Virus record (IMG/VR): IMGVR_UViG_3300034375_003182
Location: 18,756-82,755 of that record
Origin: a virus
Reading direction: 5' to 3' (one strand)
Length of the DNA stretch: 64,000 bases
Each line of letters begins with the position of its first letter. Position 1 is the first letter of the stretch. The position numbers were made by a program, and so were the translations under genes. Below the pieces are notes generated by a model, which did not search any database, was not told where the DNA came from, and was given only the letters and a program-made list of their open reading frames with translations. Shown here piece by piece: positions 1 to 11,600 of this stretch.

Positions 1-155
1 CGCATCCCGCTGCTGATGCTTATACTGGTGGGTCTGCTGGGTTTCATACTAGTGGTACCTTTCGTGCTATTAATGACTTTCTTAATATTCCTATTAAGTG
101 GAATACACATTGTGGTGAGCCTTTGCCTCTTGAGCGTAGCGAAGTTCCTTTCTAA
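1..155 (+). CDS. 3' end of a truncated unidentified gene
   Basis: An open reading frame enters from the left edge in frame 3 and stops at TAA 153-155, giving about 50 residues ending in PLERSEVPF. The composition is that of an ordinary soluble protein (GGSAGFHTSGTFRAINDF, NIPIKWNTHCGE). Frame 1 is also open to 162 but would encode an implausible run of hydrophobic residues, so frame 3 is preferred. The stop lies 10 nt before the ATG of the next plus-strand gene, so the two are probably co-transcribed. I do not recognise the family from this fragment. Confidence 0.5.
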   Translation, partial: HPAADAYTGGSAGFHTSGTFRAINDFLNIPIKWNTHCGEPLPLERSEVPF

Positions 156-165
156 ATTTTAAATT

Positions 166-723
166 ATGAAACAGTTAGCAAGAATTATTAAAGACTGTGG
201 TCACCGTGGAAAGGTGGGCCACATTTATGAAGTGATAGAAAAGAATCCAGGAGATGGATTTAGATTAGTAATACCAGGTCAAACTCAATTTACATTTTGG
301 TATCCGGAAGATTGTATAGAAGAGGTTGAGCTTGGGGCGTGCACTGTGCCGTCCTTTGATGTAGGTAAGTGGACAGAAAGTATAAAAGCTTTAGAAGAAA
401 CTACTACTGGTCTAGATTTAGAGGATATAAAGAAAAAATCTACTTGGAAAGTCCCTGAGAATGCAGATTTTGCATGGCACTTGGACAAAGTTACTGAATC
501 TATCACGGATTTATTGAAGGAAAAGAACGCTGCGTATGGAAACACGGCGCTCAATCCTCTTGGTATCTTTAGCAAGCTTGGTGCAGCTGAAGCTATCAAG
601 GCTAGGATAGATGACAAGTTAGCCCGCATATCTAACAAGGGTCTTAACGATGATACAGAAGATACAGCTAGAGATCTAGTTGGTTATCTTTTGTTATTGT
701 TAATGGCTATCGATAGGGATTAA
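166..723 (+). CDS. DUF1599-like (nucleotide-modification-associated) protein with N-terminal SH3-like domain
   Basis: This 185-aa protein has two parts. Residues about 1-60 look like a small beta-barrel of the SH3/KOW kind (RGKVGHIYEV, then FWYPEDCIEEVE). Residues about 110-185 carry the helical pattern KNAAYGNTALNP, IFSKLGA, IKARIDDKLARI, DTARDLVGYLLLL, which I recognise as DUF1599, a domain seen in phages and associated with modified-nucleotide pathways. Its exact reaction is unknown. It belongs to the plus-strand (early or replication) gene set. Its stop overlaps the end of the convergent 1663-aa gene by 17 bp, leaving no room for a terminator. Family assignment is from remembered motif pattern only. 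Confidence 0.6.
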   Translation: MKQLARIIKDCGHRGKVGHIYEVIEKNPGDGFRLVIPGQTQFTFWYPEDCIEEVELGACTVPSFDVGKWTESIKALEETTTGLDLEDIKKKSTWKVPENADFAWHLDKVTESITDLLKEKNAAYGNTALNPLGIFSKLGAAEAIKARIDDKLARISNKGLNDDTEDTARDLVGYLLLLLMAIDRD

Positions 724-3700
724 CCTTGTTTTGTTCGTACACTTCTAGTATACGTGACATCTGCTTATAACCAGGGAAGAATGGCAACGAGTAATATCCC
801 CATGGGGTCTTATCTCTGTTGTCTTCTCTTTGGGTTATAGCATCTACTACCTCATCCCATGTATTGTTTGTAGCTTTTAATGCATCTATTACTACACCTG
901 TCATTGGTACAGGAGTTCTGATAAAGCTTACCATTTCATTTGGATTACTTAAGAATCCAAGTTCCATTGCTGTTCTTGATAGCGATGCATACATTTTTCT
1001 TGTAGCCCAAGTTTTAGTATATAGTCTTTCATCGTCGTCTCCTTTCATACCAAGGGCCATCAGTGATAGTGCTAGTAATAATACCATTCGTAGTTCTGCA
1101 GCTGCTGCTCTGATCTGTCCCTGTCGCATTGAGAAGTACTCATTGAAAGACATCTTTTGTATGTTTGGATTATCAGGATTGTCTTGTATGTATTGTTTGA
1201 ATAGTTTTTCTGCTACCTCTTTGTTAGCTTTCATTTTATATCCTAAACCAAAAGTAGTTGCTTCAGCTGATAGTTTTAGTGCTGTAGCCAGAGTTCCTTT
1301 TATTTTACCAAAGAAGTTCTCTTCTATTTGCCACGCTTCACCTGCTACTACACTGTAACGACCTTGTTCGTATACATCTGCTACAGGGTTGTATCTAAAT
1401 GTACCTAGCCTTTCTCTAACTAGACGTGGCATCCAGTTTTTAAACTGCATAACAACATTACCAGTTAGAGTTGTGTTAACTACATTAATATCTTCATCAG
1501 ACATCTGCCCTTTTACAGATCCTCCAACGTATCTTGCTATGCCTCTGAATTTATTCATGCCTTCTTCAGACATTCCTTCTATTTTTAGACCATCTTCATT
1601 TATAGTTGTTAACTCAAAGATAGACTTGCTTCCTTCTGGTAGCAGTTCTAATCTTTTAGGCATGCCGTCTTCGTTTACGCCATAGTTCTGGGACATAGCT
1701 ATCAAGATATTGTTATCAATCATCTCATCCGCCTTACGATATGGGTAGTAAAGTTTATCCATAGTAGCAGTCTTTACTAGTTTACTAGCAGATAAGTTGT
1801 TTGCTACACGCATAGTAAAGTCATCTTGCCAAGGTTGGAAGAAGTTTACTAGTCCTAAGTATTTATCTTTTTGTTTGTAGAATAGACGATGTGTTTCCGC
1901 CATCTGCTTGTTTGTATAGTGTAATCCTTTAGCTCCCTCCATATATGCAGAAGCTTTGGCTGCTAAGTATGCAGCTGAACCCGGTATGAATGCAAGGCCT
2001 AATACTTTAGCAGAGAAGTATTGTTTAGCTCCTAGTATTACTTTGTTCTTACTATAACCTCCCCAGTCTGCATCTTTTGTTTGGATACGCTGTCCGTATA
2101 GATAGAAGTTTACATACAGTTGTTCAAATGTTTCTAGCGTATCTCTAGAATTCATTTTTTCTGCTAGTTTACCTGTCTTGTCTAAGAATGCGTTGCCGGT
2201 TGCATCACGTAGTGCAGCTGGATTATCAATTAAGAAACTTTGTAGTGCTAGTATGTGCGCTTCAATCTCTGACTTGTGTGCATAGTTGTGTACGGATTTA
2301 CCCATCAAATATAATGCGCGTCCTAAATCTTTTGTTTTTAAACTATTATCTACCTCACCATTAGCATTTCTAACTGGAGCCATGTACAGTGCAGGTATAG
2401 TTGCAATAGGTAAACCAGTAATCTCATCTAACATTCCGCCTTTGAAGTTATCATCTTCACGGATCTTCAATCCTTCTAGTAGTGTGTCAGAACTTAAGTC
2501 GTAGTTACCTGCAGCAATAGAATCAATTATATCTTGATGTATGTTTGCTATGAAGTTACCTTTAATACCTAGGCCTGACATCTCTGCAAACTTTCTATTT
2601 GTTTTTTGATAGAAGTCAAAGAATTCTTTTAATGGCTTTCTATCATTTAAGTACTTGTATTTATCAGAATAGTACAGCGCTTCTTTTTCAGGCTTAATCT
2701 CTAAGTGATACCAAGCTTTTGGACTTGTCCATGCTGAATCTCTACTGAGGTCATGTGTGTTTAACCAGGCCTGCTTCATTGCTTCACGCTTCTTTCCACG
2801 AACATTATTTGGATCAGGTACCTTCTCATACTTACCTGTCTTCTCATTATACTCTTCGTAGTCTGCAAACATTTCATCTATTCTTGCAAACTCTCTTTCT
2901 TTCCACTTATCAAACTTCTCTTGGTAACCCTCTTTCTTTTGGAATGTTTCTTTTGCCCATGCCACATCTTTGTTTTTTGCGGCATCACGAACTCTTTCAT
3001 AGTACTCAGGCGTATATTTACCAACCAGGCTGCCAGTGTTCTCATCTATCATTAGTCTGTAAGCATCCATCAGTGACATGCCATTGTCTTTGGCCCACTG
3101 TTCTACGCCGCCCTGATATTTTTTTATTTCTTTTTCTAATTCATTCTGTGCACGACGTGTTCTTTGCTGTGCCTTGTCTATGTATCCCCAAGCTGTTTGG
3201 AATACAGGATGGTCAAACTCTGACGCAGTGGCAAATGTCTTAGTTAAGAAGCTAAACTCTTTTACTAATCTAGTTGGATCTCCTACACCAAACTCTTGTC
3301 CCATACCAACAACTCTATCAGCCAGCTCAGCCTTTAAGTCTTCGTGTGTTCTTTGTATAACACCACTAGCTCTATCAAATCTTTGTACTAATTTATTATA
3401 TGCAGCCTCATCAGACTGTTGTAAATCTTTGAAGAAGTCTCTTGAATATTTAGACATACCTGTATATAAACCAAACTTATCTATCAGGTCTACCAGTTCG
3501 TCCATTTCTATGTAGTCCGCATTTTCTGCGCCGTCTGGCAAGAACTTATCTTTTACTCCTATTCTTTTTTCTAAAGATCTAACCTGTCTTGCAACTTCAG
3601 TAAGAACAGTATCTAATCCTCCATTCAATTGTAGAGCGGTTAGACTTTGTTGTATAGATTCTATCTCTGCAGATAGTTTATCATATTTTTGTGGATTGTT

Positions 3701-5698
3701 TCTTACCTTACTTCTTTTTTGTACCAGTGCGCCTTTTCTAGATGTAAGTCTTTTTATAAGTTTATCTATACCTTTATCACCAAACATCTCATTTGCTAAT
3801 GGTATTTGTTGTAAGAACTCATTGCCTGATAAACCTGCTGCTTTACCACCGGCTTCCATCTTGACTACTTTACCAGTTAGCTGGTATTTACCATTTATCT
3901 TTTTACTTTCATACTGTACATGTATAGGTATAACACGAGATTTTCTTACATGTTTTATACCGTACTGTCTTTGTAGTATATCTTTATATGCACCTATCTG
4001 CATATTGTACTGATCCATCTTGCCTACGTGTGGATTCTCTACAATTCTAGCATTCTTTCCATAACTAACTACCTGTTCTGGTCTCGGTGTAATAAACTTG
4101 TAGTCTAGTATATCTACTGTACCATCAGAGTATACAAACATAAGGTCAACTGTACCTGCAGTTTCTTCTGCCACTAAACCTTTTCTACCTATAGGGTCAT
4201 ACACAATCTGCTCTGTCTTTACTACAAGCTCTCCCTCAGGATCTATCTTTGCTTGCATTTCTTTTGCATTTGCATACTGCTCAGCTGCTAAAGAATACAG
4301 TACATTGAACTGACCTTCAGTTAAACCAGACTCTTTTTGTATTTGTTTTTTATCACCCTTCTTTTCAGATAAAAGAATCATTACACGCTCCATAGTACTA
4401 TGATGTTGTGTACCACCGCTTCTTTTTACCTCGTTATTTTTGTTTGCATTTAATTCTATTGCACGCTCTTTACCCACGTTACGTATAAATGCTGCGCTGG
4501 GCCTATCACTTACCCTGTTAGCAATAATTTTATCTGCTTCTGTATCATAGTAACGTGGAGTTGTTCCTGCGGGATCTAATACTATCTGCTTACCAAGTGC
4601 AGCTAGCTCTTCAACCTTTGCATTCTTTACATCTCTGCTTTCTAGTCTTCTACTAGTTTCGTCTAGTTGATCGAGTATCTTTTCAGTTCGCTGCTTGTCT
4701 GACATTGGATTTGTGTCTTCCGCCTGGAAGAACTGCTCTGTTCCTAAGTCAACGTTCTTTAATTCTTTTATACCGTTAAGCTGGTCATTCATTATAGCAA
4801 ACGACGCCTGCGCAAACGGATCACTCTTAGGCATCTTAAATGTTTTTCTGATAAAGTTCATCACCTTATCAAACCATCTTCTAAATCTTGACACTTTCTG
4901 TGGTGTGTCAGCCCCGGTCTCTTGTGCTACTATTTGTTGTGCAATTACTTTACCTATTGCCTCTTCCCTCATTAGTATAGGATCATTCTCATACTGCTTT
5001 TGATAGACAGGATTGTTCATTACATTCCCAAACGCCTCATACTGTTCTATCTCACGCATCATAGATTTGTACAGCGGGCTACCTTTTGCTCGTAAATATT
5101 TTACAAAGAAGTGAGCTGCTTCTTCTGGTAGAGTATCTAGTCCGGCCTTGCCTTCTATGACTTCAACAACTCTGTTTAACATGTCAGCTTTTGCTACAAC
5201 ATCTATTGGGCTACCATTTGCATCTAGTATCTCATCTACTGCTTTATACTCTACACCTATTGTGTCTAAGAAGCTTCGCATTTTATTGTTTAGCTCTATA
5301 CCGGGATCTCCCTTGGCAGCTACCTGATACTGTGGCGGTAAGAAGTCTCCGACATCATTGAACTCACCAACAGCTGTAGCAAATGGCTCTGCTATATATT
5401 TATCTCTGTTAAAGTTTTCTACTATATCATACGAGTACAAAGTAGATTGGCCTAACTTTTTATAATTAATACGATGCCTAGTATTCATCAAAGCATTGTA
5501 TTCTTTTAATTTTTTGTTTACATTTCTTACCTGCGCGTTAGACAAACCTTTGTTAGGGTCTTTAGGTAATCTTAGATCTACCTGGACGTTAGGAGTCTTA
5601 TTGTTGTTCTTTGTATACATGCTATACGCTCCATACAAACCAACGTTTGATACTAACTTAATCCAGTCTGGGTGTTTTCTATTGGGACATGTAGCCAT
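707..5698 (-). CDS. Giant virion cargo protein with RecB-type PD-(D/E)xK nuclease domain
   Basis: This 1663-aa protein is the last of four consecutive cargo-type genes; its ATG follows the TAA of the 4425-aa gene directly. A zincin-like remnant lies near 190-198 (LPEEAAHFF), where the first metal-binding His of HExxH is replaced. A basic amphipathic helix follows (RRWFDKVMNFIRKTF, about 273-287). Residues about 425-600 show the RecB/AddB nuclease motif set: G-x-x-H-x-x-x-E (GTQHHSTMERV, 429-439), GTVDL (D518), ILDYK (D532, K534) and QIGAY (Q567-Y571). The rest is helical and coiled-coil rich, with a hydrophobic helix near the end (LLLALSLMALGM). By position it should be packaged in the virion. 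The nuclease may act on host or competing DNA on entry, or process phage DNA ends; this is inference. Confidence 0.75.
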   Translation of the reverse strand: MATCPNRKHPDWIKLVSNVGLYGAYSMYTKNNNKTPNVQVDLRLPKDPNKGLSNAQVRNVNKKLKEYNALMNTRHRINYKKLGQSTLYSYDIVENFNRDKYIAEPFATAVGEFNDVGDFLPPQYQVAAKGDPGIELNNKMRSFLDTIGVEYKAVDEILDANGSPIDVVAKADMLNRVVEVIEGKAGLDTLPEEAAHFFVKYLRAKGSPLYKSMMREIEQYEAFGNVMNNPVYQKQYENDPILMREEAIGKVIAQQIVAQETGADTPQKVSRFRRWFDKVMNFIRKTFKMPKSDPFAQASFAIMNDQLNGIKELKNVDLGTEQFFQAEDTNPMSDKQRTEKILDQLDETSRRLESRDVKNAKVEELAALGKQIVLDPAGTTPRYYDTEADKIIANRVSDRPSAAFIRNVGKERAIELNANKNNEVKRSGGTQHHSTMERVMILLSEKKGDKKQIQKESGLTEGQFNVLYSLAAEQYANAKEMQAKIDPEGELVVKTEQIVYDPIGRKGLVAEETAGTVDLMFVYSDGTVDILDYKFITPRPEQVVSYGKNARIVENPHVGKMDQYNMQIGAYKDILQRQYGIKHVRKSRVIPIHVQYESKKINGKYQLTGKVVKMEAGGKAAGLSGNEFLQQIPLANEMFGDKGIDKLIKRLTSRKGALVQKRSKVRNNPQKYDKLSAEIESIQQSLTALQLNGGLDTVLTEVARQVRSLEKRIGVKDKFLPDGAENADYIEMDELVDLIDKFGLYTGMSKYSRDFFKDLQQSDEAAYNKLVQRFDRASGVIQRTHEDLKAELADRVVGMGQEFGVGDPTRLVKEFSFLTKTFATASEFDHPVFQTAWGYIDKAQQRTRRAQNELEKEIKKYQGGVEQWAKDNGMSLMDAYRLMIDENTGSLVGKYTPEYYERVRDAAKNKDVAWAKETFQKKEGYQEKFDKWKEREFARIDEMFADYEEYNEKTGKYEKVPDPNNVRGKKREAMKQAWLNTHDLSRDSAWTSPKAWYHLEIKPEKEALYYSDKYKYLNDRKPLKEFFDFYQKTNRKFAEMSGLGIKGNFIANIHQDIIDSIAAGNYDLSSDTLLEGLKIREDDNFKGGMLDEITGLPIATIPALYMAPVRNANGEVDNSLKTKDLGRALYLMGKSVHNYAHKSEIEAHILALQSFLIDNPAALRDATGNAFLDKTGKLAEKMNSRDTLETFEQLYVNFYLYGQRIQTKDADWGGYSKNKVILGAKQYFSAKVLGLAFIPGSAAYLAAKASAYMEGAKGLHYTNKQMAETHRLFYKQKDKYLGLVNFFQPWQDDFTMRVANNLSASKLVKTATMDKLYYPYRKADEMIDNNILIAMSQNYGVNEDGMPKRLELLPEGSKSIFELTTINEDGLKIEGMSEEGMNKFRGIARYVGGSVKGQMSDEDINVVNTTLTGNVVMQFKNWMPRLVRERLGTFRYNPVADVYEQGRYSVVAGEAWQIEENFFGKIKGTLATALKLSAEATTFGLGYKMKANKEVAEKLFKQYIQDNPDNPNIQKMSFNEYFSMRQGQIRAAAAELRMVLLLALSLMALGMKGDDDERLYTKTWATRKMYASLSRTAMELGFLSNPNEMVSFIRTPVPMTGVVIDALKATNNTWDEVVDAITQREDNRDKTPWGYYSLPFFPGYKQMSRILEVYEQNKVNPYR

Positions 5699-8600
5699 TT
5701 AACATTCAAATATTGTGCGCAACGTATCTAAGTGTGCTGTTAACGCAGGGTTAGTGCTATCAGGTATAACTAGTTTTATGTTTGGATTAGCGTCGAGTAA
5801 ACTTTTTATTATAACTACTCTAGAATCTATTTCTTGTTGAGTAGATTTGTTACCAGGTTCTAATCCTAGTGGTGGTAGCAAGAAGGTCTTACCTGGGTTC
5901 TTCTTTGCTAGCGTATCTATTTTACCTATACTGTCTGCAAATATAGCAAAATCTACCGGTTCTCCATACTGTGCTTTTGTAGGCGCAGATATTACATTAG
6001 CTTTAGCTGTAAATTTTTTTGCTATTGGCAAACCTTTTGCTTTGGCAACTCTAGCTAAACCATTTGCAAATGTTCCTGACTGATCCACTGGCACAATTGG
6101 TATGCCGGCTATATTAAATATGTCGCCTGTAACAGTTTGCTTGCCTCTACGCATCTCTTTTACATTTGGATCTAGAGTTTTATCAGTATGGTCTTTGCCA
6201 TCTAATGTGATATTATTAGAGTTAACCATTGATATTATTCCCTCTGGCCCATACTCTTGTAAATACATTCCATTACCTAGTGTAGTTATTTGCTCCCATA
6301 CCATAGTCCATGCGTTACCTATTTCCTTTCTCTTGCCTTCAGATAGTTTTTTAACTACAGTTTTATAGTTTGCTTTAGAGTCTTCAGTAAGTTTAAATAG
6401 TTTTTTAATTGTAGTTTTTTTGCCTGCTTTTATTAATCTTGCTTTCTGCTCTCTTGACAATGATGTATCAGGAATTTCTACAGATATAAACTCTTGAGGA
6501 GGCCTATTAGGAGAGGCTATTTGTAATGCTCTAGCCCCAACTATTCTAACCTTATTGCTTAATCCAGGGGGTATTTGTGTTTTTCCTGTGTCTGCCTCAA
6601 ATCCATACGTAGCCTCATCAACCTTTTGTTTCATATATTGAGGAACTACGAATGGATTTTTAAAATTGTTTTTATAGAACTGTAATCTAAAGTTATCTAG
6701 ATTAACATTGCTTTGTTCTTTTGTTCCTGCTAAATACTTTTTTAATATAGGATCAACTATGTCTATGTATTGCTGAGCCGGTATCAAATCCATAAAAGAT
6801 ACAGGGGATGTTTGCTGTCCTGATTGTAGTATTATAAACTTAACAATATCTTTTGCAAGCTCTGGATCTTTCTCCATTAGTACTTGCATGTCTTCTATTA
6901 ATGCATTACGCTCAAAAGATGTAAGACGTTTGTTAAACTTCTTTATATTTTCCGTGGCATACTCAGGGTGTGTAGGATCATATGTCTGCAGTATTGGGAA
7001 TAACTCATTTAGTATTAATGACTTCTTAGTATCCTTCTTCAATTGCATTACTCTTCTAGCTAAACTAGGACTGTCTTTAGTACCTTGGAATAATCTAGAA
7101 GCATCCTTAAATAACTCTTGCTGATTTTCTGTTCTAACTGTTTGTAGTATATAGTTTACTAGTGAGTTTTCTACAAGGCCTGCAAATCTTGCCTTATCAT
7201 CATTTCCTATATCTCTACGATTTATAATATCTACTATTAAAGAGTCTAAAATAAATTCAGCATCTGCTTTACGTGTAGTAGCAAACAGACTATCAAACAT
7301 TCTAGATGAGCTTTCTAAAGATTGCTCAAATGATTTTTGAAAACTTTCATCTAGATACTTATCTAAGTTTACAAATTTGTTTTCAGCTTTTAATGTATTT
7401 AACTTCATTACCTGCATTTTAGCTTCCATTCTATTTTTAGGAGCTAAACCAGATCTGTCACCGGTAACTGCTTCAGATAGCTCTTGCATTGGAATAGTTA
7501 AGCCGTCACGGATATCAATATACTTTTTCATTGCCTGCATTTGGAATGTATGATAATCAATTAGGTCTTGCGGCGTAAACTGATCTAACAGTTTTGCTTT
7601 CTGCTCAGGAGCCATGCCATTAGACATCTCTTCAAACTGTCTTGCCTTTTCACCTAGAGCTAACATTCTTTCCATTGCTGGAATAGTATACTCAACTGTT
7701 GCATCAAAATCTGTAGGTAGCCCTGATAGTGCAGCAATGTCTTTAGCTTTATTTTCATGTTCTTTTTGAAGAGTCTTACTTATTTCACCTAAACCAGTAG
7801 CCGGGTTCTCTGTCTTTGTGGCAACCATCTCGAATAGAACAGGCTGTGTCATAAACTTAGATACAAACTCTAAAGGAACACCTGCTCTAAGCATAGATAT
7901 GTACGTACTAGCAGTAGTCAAGTTACCGTTTATATCAAATACAAATGGATCTTTGGATACATCTACAAAGGCATTGATAAACTCCCCTATAATTTCTGAC
8001 ACATAGTTTAATCCTAACGCATCCCTAGTTCCTCCCATTGGAATAGCTAGGCTCCCATCTTCTAGCTCTATCATTTCATATGCAGGCATGCCTATAGAAA
8101 AGTCTGGGTCTACTCTTAACGCTAGTCCGGCACGTTGTGCTTTTATCTGGTGTGTATTAGCTACAGCTGCAACACCTAAGGCCTTCTTACCTGCTAAGAA
8201 TCTGTTACCCATTTCCTGTATAAACTCAAACTTAAGAAGATCGCTAAATCTAGGGGATTGATTAGACTTTCCTTGCAGGCCTCTAATAACATTAGCCATG
8301 TCTTTTAGTCTCTGAGCTCCAACCGGTCTAACTAGTTGTTCATAGTTAGCCTCATTTAAAACAATTTTTCTAGAGTTAGTTAAGATTTGATTCTGAATAG
8401 CTTGTGTAGCATTCTGTCTTTCTAATGGTATGTCTTGTTTGTCGACTGCATTAGCTATTTGTGAATCAATCTTTTCAAACTCTTTAGATATTTTATCTTT
8501 AACACTTTGAATAGATACATCCATGCCAGTGTCCGCATCTTGTATCTTAGCCATCCTGCGCATCTCTAGTAGTCCTATCTCAAAGTCAATGCTATCTCTT

Positions 8601-11600
8601 TGTGATCTAGGGGCTTTCTTTCTCTTCTTATACAGATTATCAATCTGTTTGCTTACTTCTTGTACCTCTGGGTTCTGATAGTTTTGATAATCTAGTTGTT
8701 TTAGTTTAGCAAACTCTTTATTCATTGCTACAACTTTATCTACAACAGATTCGCCCAATCCTACCTGCTGTGCTAGTGTAGCATACTTTCTAGGATTTAA
8801 AGTTCTAAGAGCTTGTACTCTTTGAGTGCTTGTAGAGTTTGCATTAGTTAGGAATGGTACAACATTTAGTTCATTCTTACTACGGTTATATGTATAGTTA
8901 GGTAGGAATATAGATAGTTTATCAATATCGTAGTCACTACCAGCTTTAACTACAATCTCTGAAGGTACCATGATAGCATCACCAGCCTCTTGCGGTAAGA
9001 AGCCTGCTATCTCAATTGCTTCTATAGAGTTCAATGCTGACGTTGGAATACGGAATCCATATACTTCAAGCATCTCTTTGCCTCCTATCTTTTCACCGTC
9101 TCTATATACACCATCTTCTCTTATAGTAACATTCTCTCCAATCAGCTCTTTAAAATAATGTGGTAACATTACCTGCATTGCTTTTACCTTACCATCTTCT
9201 TTTCTATAGAACTGTAGTGCAGCAACGTTCGCCCCATACTTATGTTTATCTTGGTATACAGTACGTTGTTCTACCTCTATACCTGCAGATGATACTTGTA
9301 CCTTAGCGCCTCCAAATGTTTTATAGTTTACAATACGATTAGATACTAAAGAGTATAGAAGGTTTTCTATCTTAGGCTTATTACCTAATACATCTAGCAC
9401 TCTAGTTTCTCCTGATAAGAATTCTTCTAGACCATCTAAGTATGCATCGGACATGTCTCGTCTTTCAGCCTCACCTCTTAATACTTCTGTAAGCTTTTCA
9501 TATCCTTCCTCACTGATAGTAAACTCATTGCCTGCGTCTTCTATTCCAAACTCTCGTTTTAAAGACTCAAACTCCGCATCAACTAGTTCATTTTCTAATA
9601 CCTGTAGTCTTTTATCTATAGCAGCAACTTCTTTATTTACAACCTTACCATTCTCATATGCATTAGAAGCAAGTAGTGCTCTTTGCTGACTACCTTTAGA
9701 TACTTTTGTTTTTACTGGGTTCTGAGTTTCAACTTGTATACCCATAAAGTCGTAGTACAACTCTGATACATTAGCCTGGTCTATTCCCGCATAGTCTCCA
9801 GACTCATCATAGAAGTCATTAGATGCATTATCTGCTCCTACAACTTTACCTACTTTAACACCACTTTCAAATACCGCTAGCCCCACCTGATTATCTATCA
9901 TGTCGTCTAGCATCTTACCTAAATTACTACCCTTACCAATAGACTCTACTAGTTGTGGGTATATAGGTAATACAGATAGCTTGATAAATGCAGGTGAATA
10001 TATACCTGTAGCGTATGTAGGCCCGTAGTACTGTGGTTTTAGTGGAGGGAATACTGCCATCTCTTGTGCAGATAGTGGTTGACCCTCTCTAACTTTTTTA
10101 TATGCAGTTCTTTGATCTGGCGTAACATTACCTACACGCTCTAAGAATTCCATATACTCATCAATAGTCATGTAACCTTGCGCATCTGCCTCATCAAACT
10201 CTAAGTATGGTCTTAGTATTTCGTATACTTCTTCTGTCTTAGGGTCTAGTTGTACATTAGGTGTTTCTAATTTAATTTGTATAGCCGCAGGATCTGCTCC
10301 ATATGCTTCAGCATACTCTAAAAATCTTTCATTAGTTATAGAAGCTTTTACATCTCTATAAGTTATGTGGCGCATCTTGCCGTCTGCAGTCTTACCATCT
10401 AATCTTTCATAGTTTTGGTTTAACCAGTCATTTACTTCTACACTGTTATCTGCAAAGAGCTTAGGCCCGTGTGGTCCTGATGTACGTTTAAAGAATGAGT
10501 CTGGCTTAAAGAATCCTAAGTCTCCTAGTACAGCTATAGTCTGCTCTATGTTACCTGCTTCATGCAGCATCACAAACTTCTTAAGCATGTTCATTACATC
10601 TCCCTCTAGCATAGAGTTGTGAGTACCACTCTTCTCAAAATCTAAATTGTTCTTAGCAAGTATTTGATCTGATACCTCAACGTTATATTTTATATTGTTT
10701 TCAGGATCTAGCTTAATTAATTTATTTTCTATGCCTGCTCTAAACAGTTCTTCAGCTCTAGTTTTTAGATGTGTTCTTAAGTCTGCTTCTATAGCCTCTT
10801 TATTCTCAGCCATATATGCATCTATGTTTCCTACTCCACCTACATCTTGTAAATTTACTGAGGTTACATAGTCAAATACTCTTAATTGTCCCTTGTTTCT
10901 ATTGTAACCATCTATAGAGTTACCATGATTACTAAGAGCTTTGTATATTTCTTGTCTTAAATACTTTGACATTTGACCTACATACTCTGCTTCTGTCTTA
11001 GGCATAAGATCTATAAGTGCAGAGCCTTCTTCATTTCTTGCATTTAAGTCAAATACAAATTGTGATTTCTTTTCTGCTGGTCTTATCTGTGGTATTCTAC
11101 CATCTAGCACAGCATTGAAGTCTGTTCTAAATCTTCTAGAAGGCGAGTTGTTTTCATATACAAACCCTCTACGGTTACCTTCTTTCTTGATACCATTCAA
11201 TGTACCCATACCTATCTTCATGCCTCCCATACTTCCTTCTAGGAATATAGAACCTTTAACAGACTCCATTAGTTCCCCGGTTTCAGGATCTATAAAGAAC
11301 TCAGGTACACGACCATTGTTTAGTCTACCTACTATATTAGTTGTAAAGTTATTTGTTATTACACCGTAAGCAGTTTTACCATCAGCTGTTTGGAATTGTA
11401 GGTCCACAGACTTTTCAGTTCTATCAGCTTGTATATCTATAATCTTTTTAAATCTACTAAACGCTCCGCTTTCTCTGCTGAATATATCCTCTATACTAAC
11501 GCCCTCTTCACCAAGCTCTACTAGTTTAGATAGTATACCTGTACCCTCTGATGGTACAAGCTCTGAAAGAATATTCATTCTTTGTTTAGTACTAAGAGAC

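Noticed and set aside
1-162. Frame-1 reading at the left edge giving a very hydrophobic peptide
   Set aside because: The frame-3 product has normal composition and ends just before the next gene; the frame-1 peptide looks like an out-of-frame translation of it.
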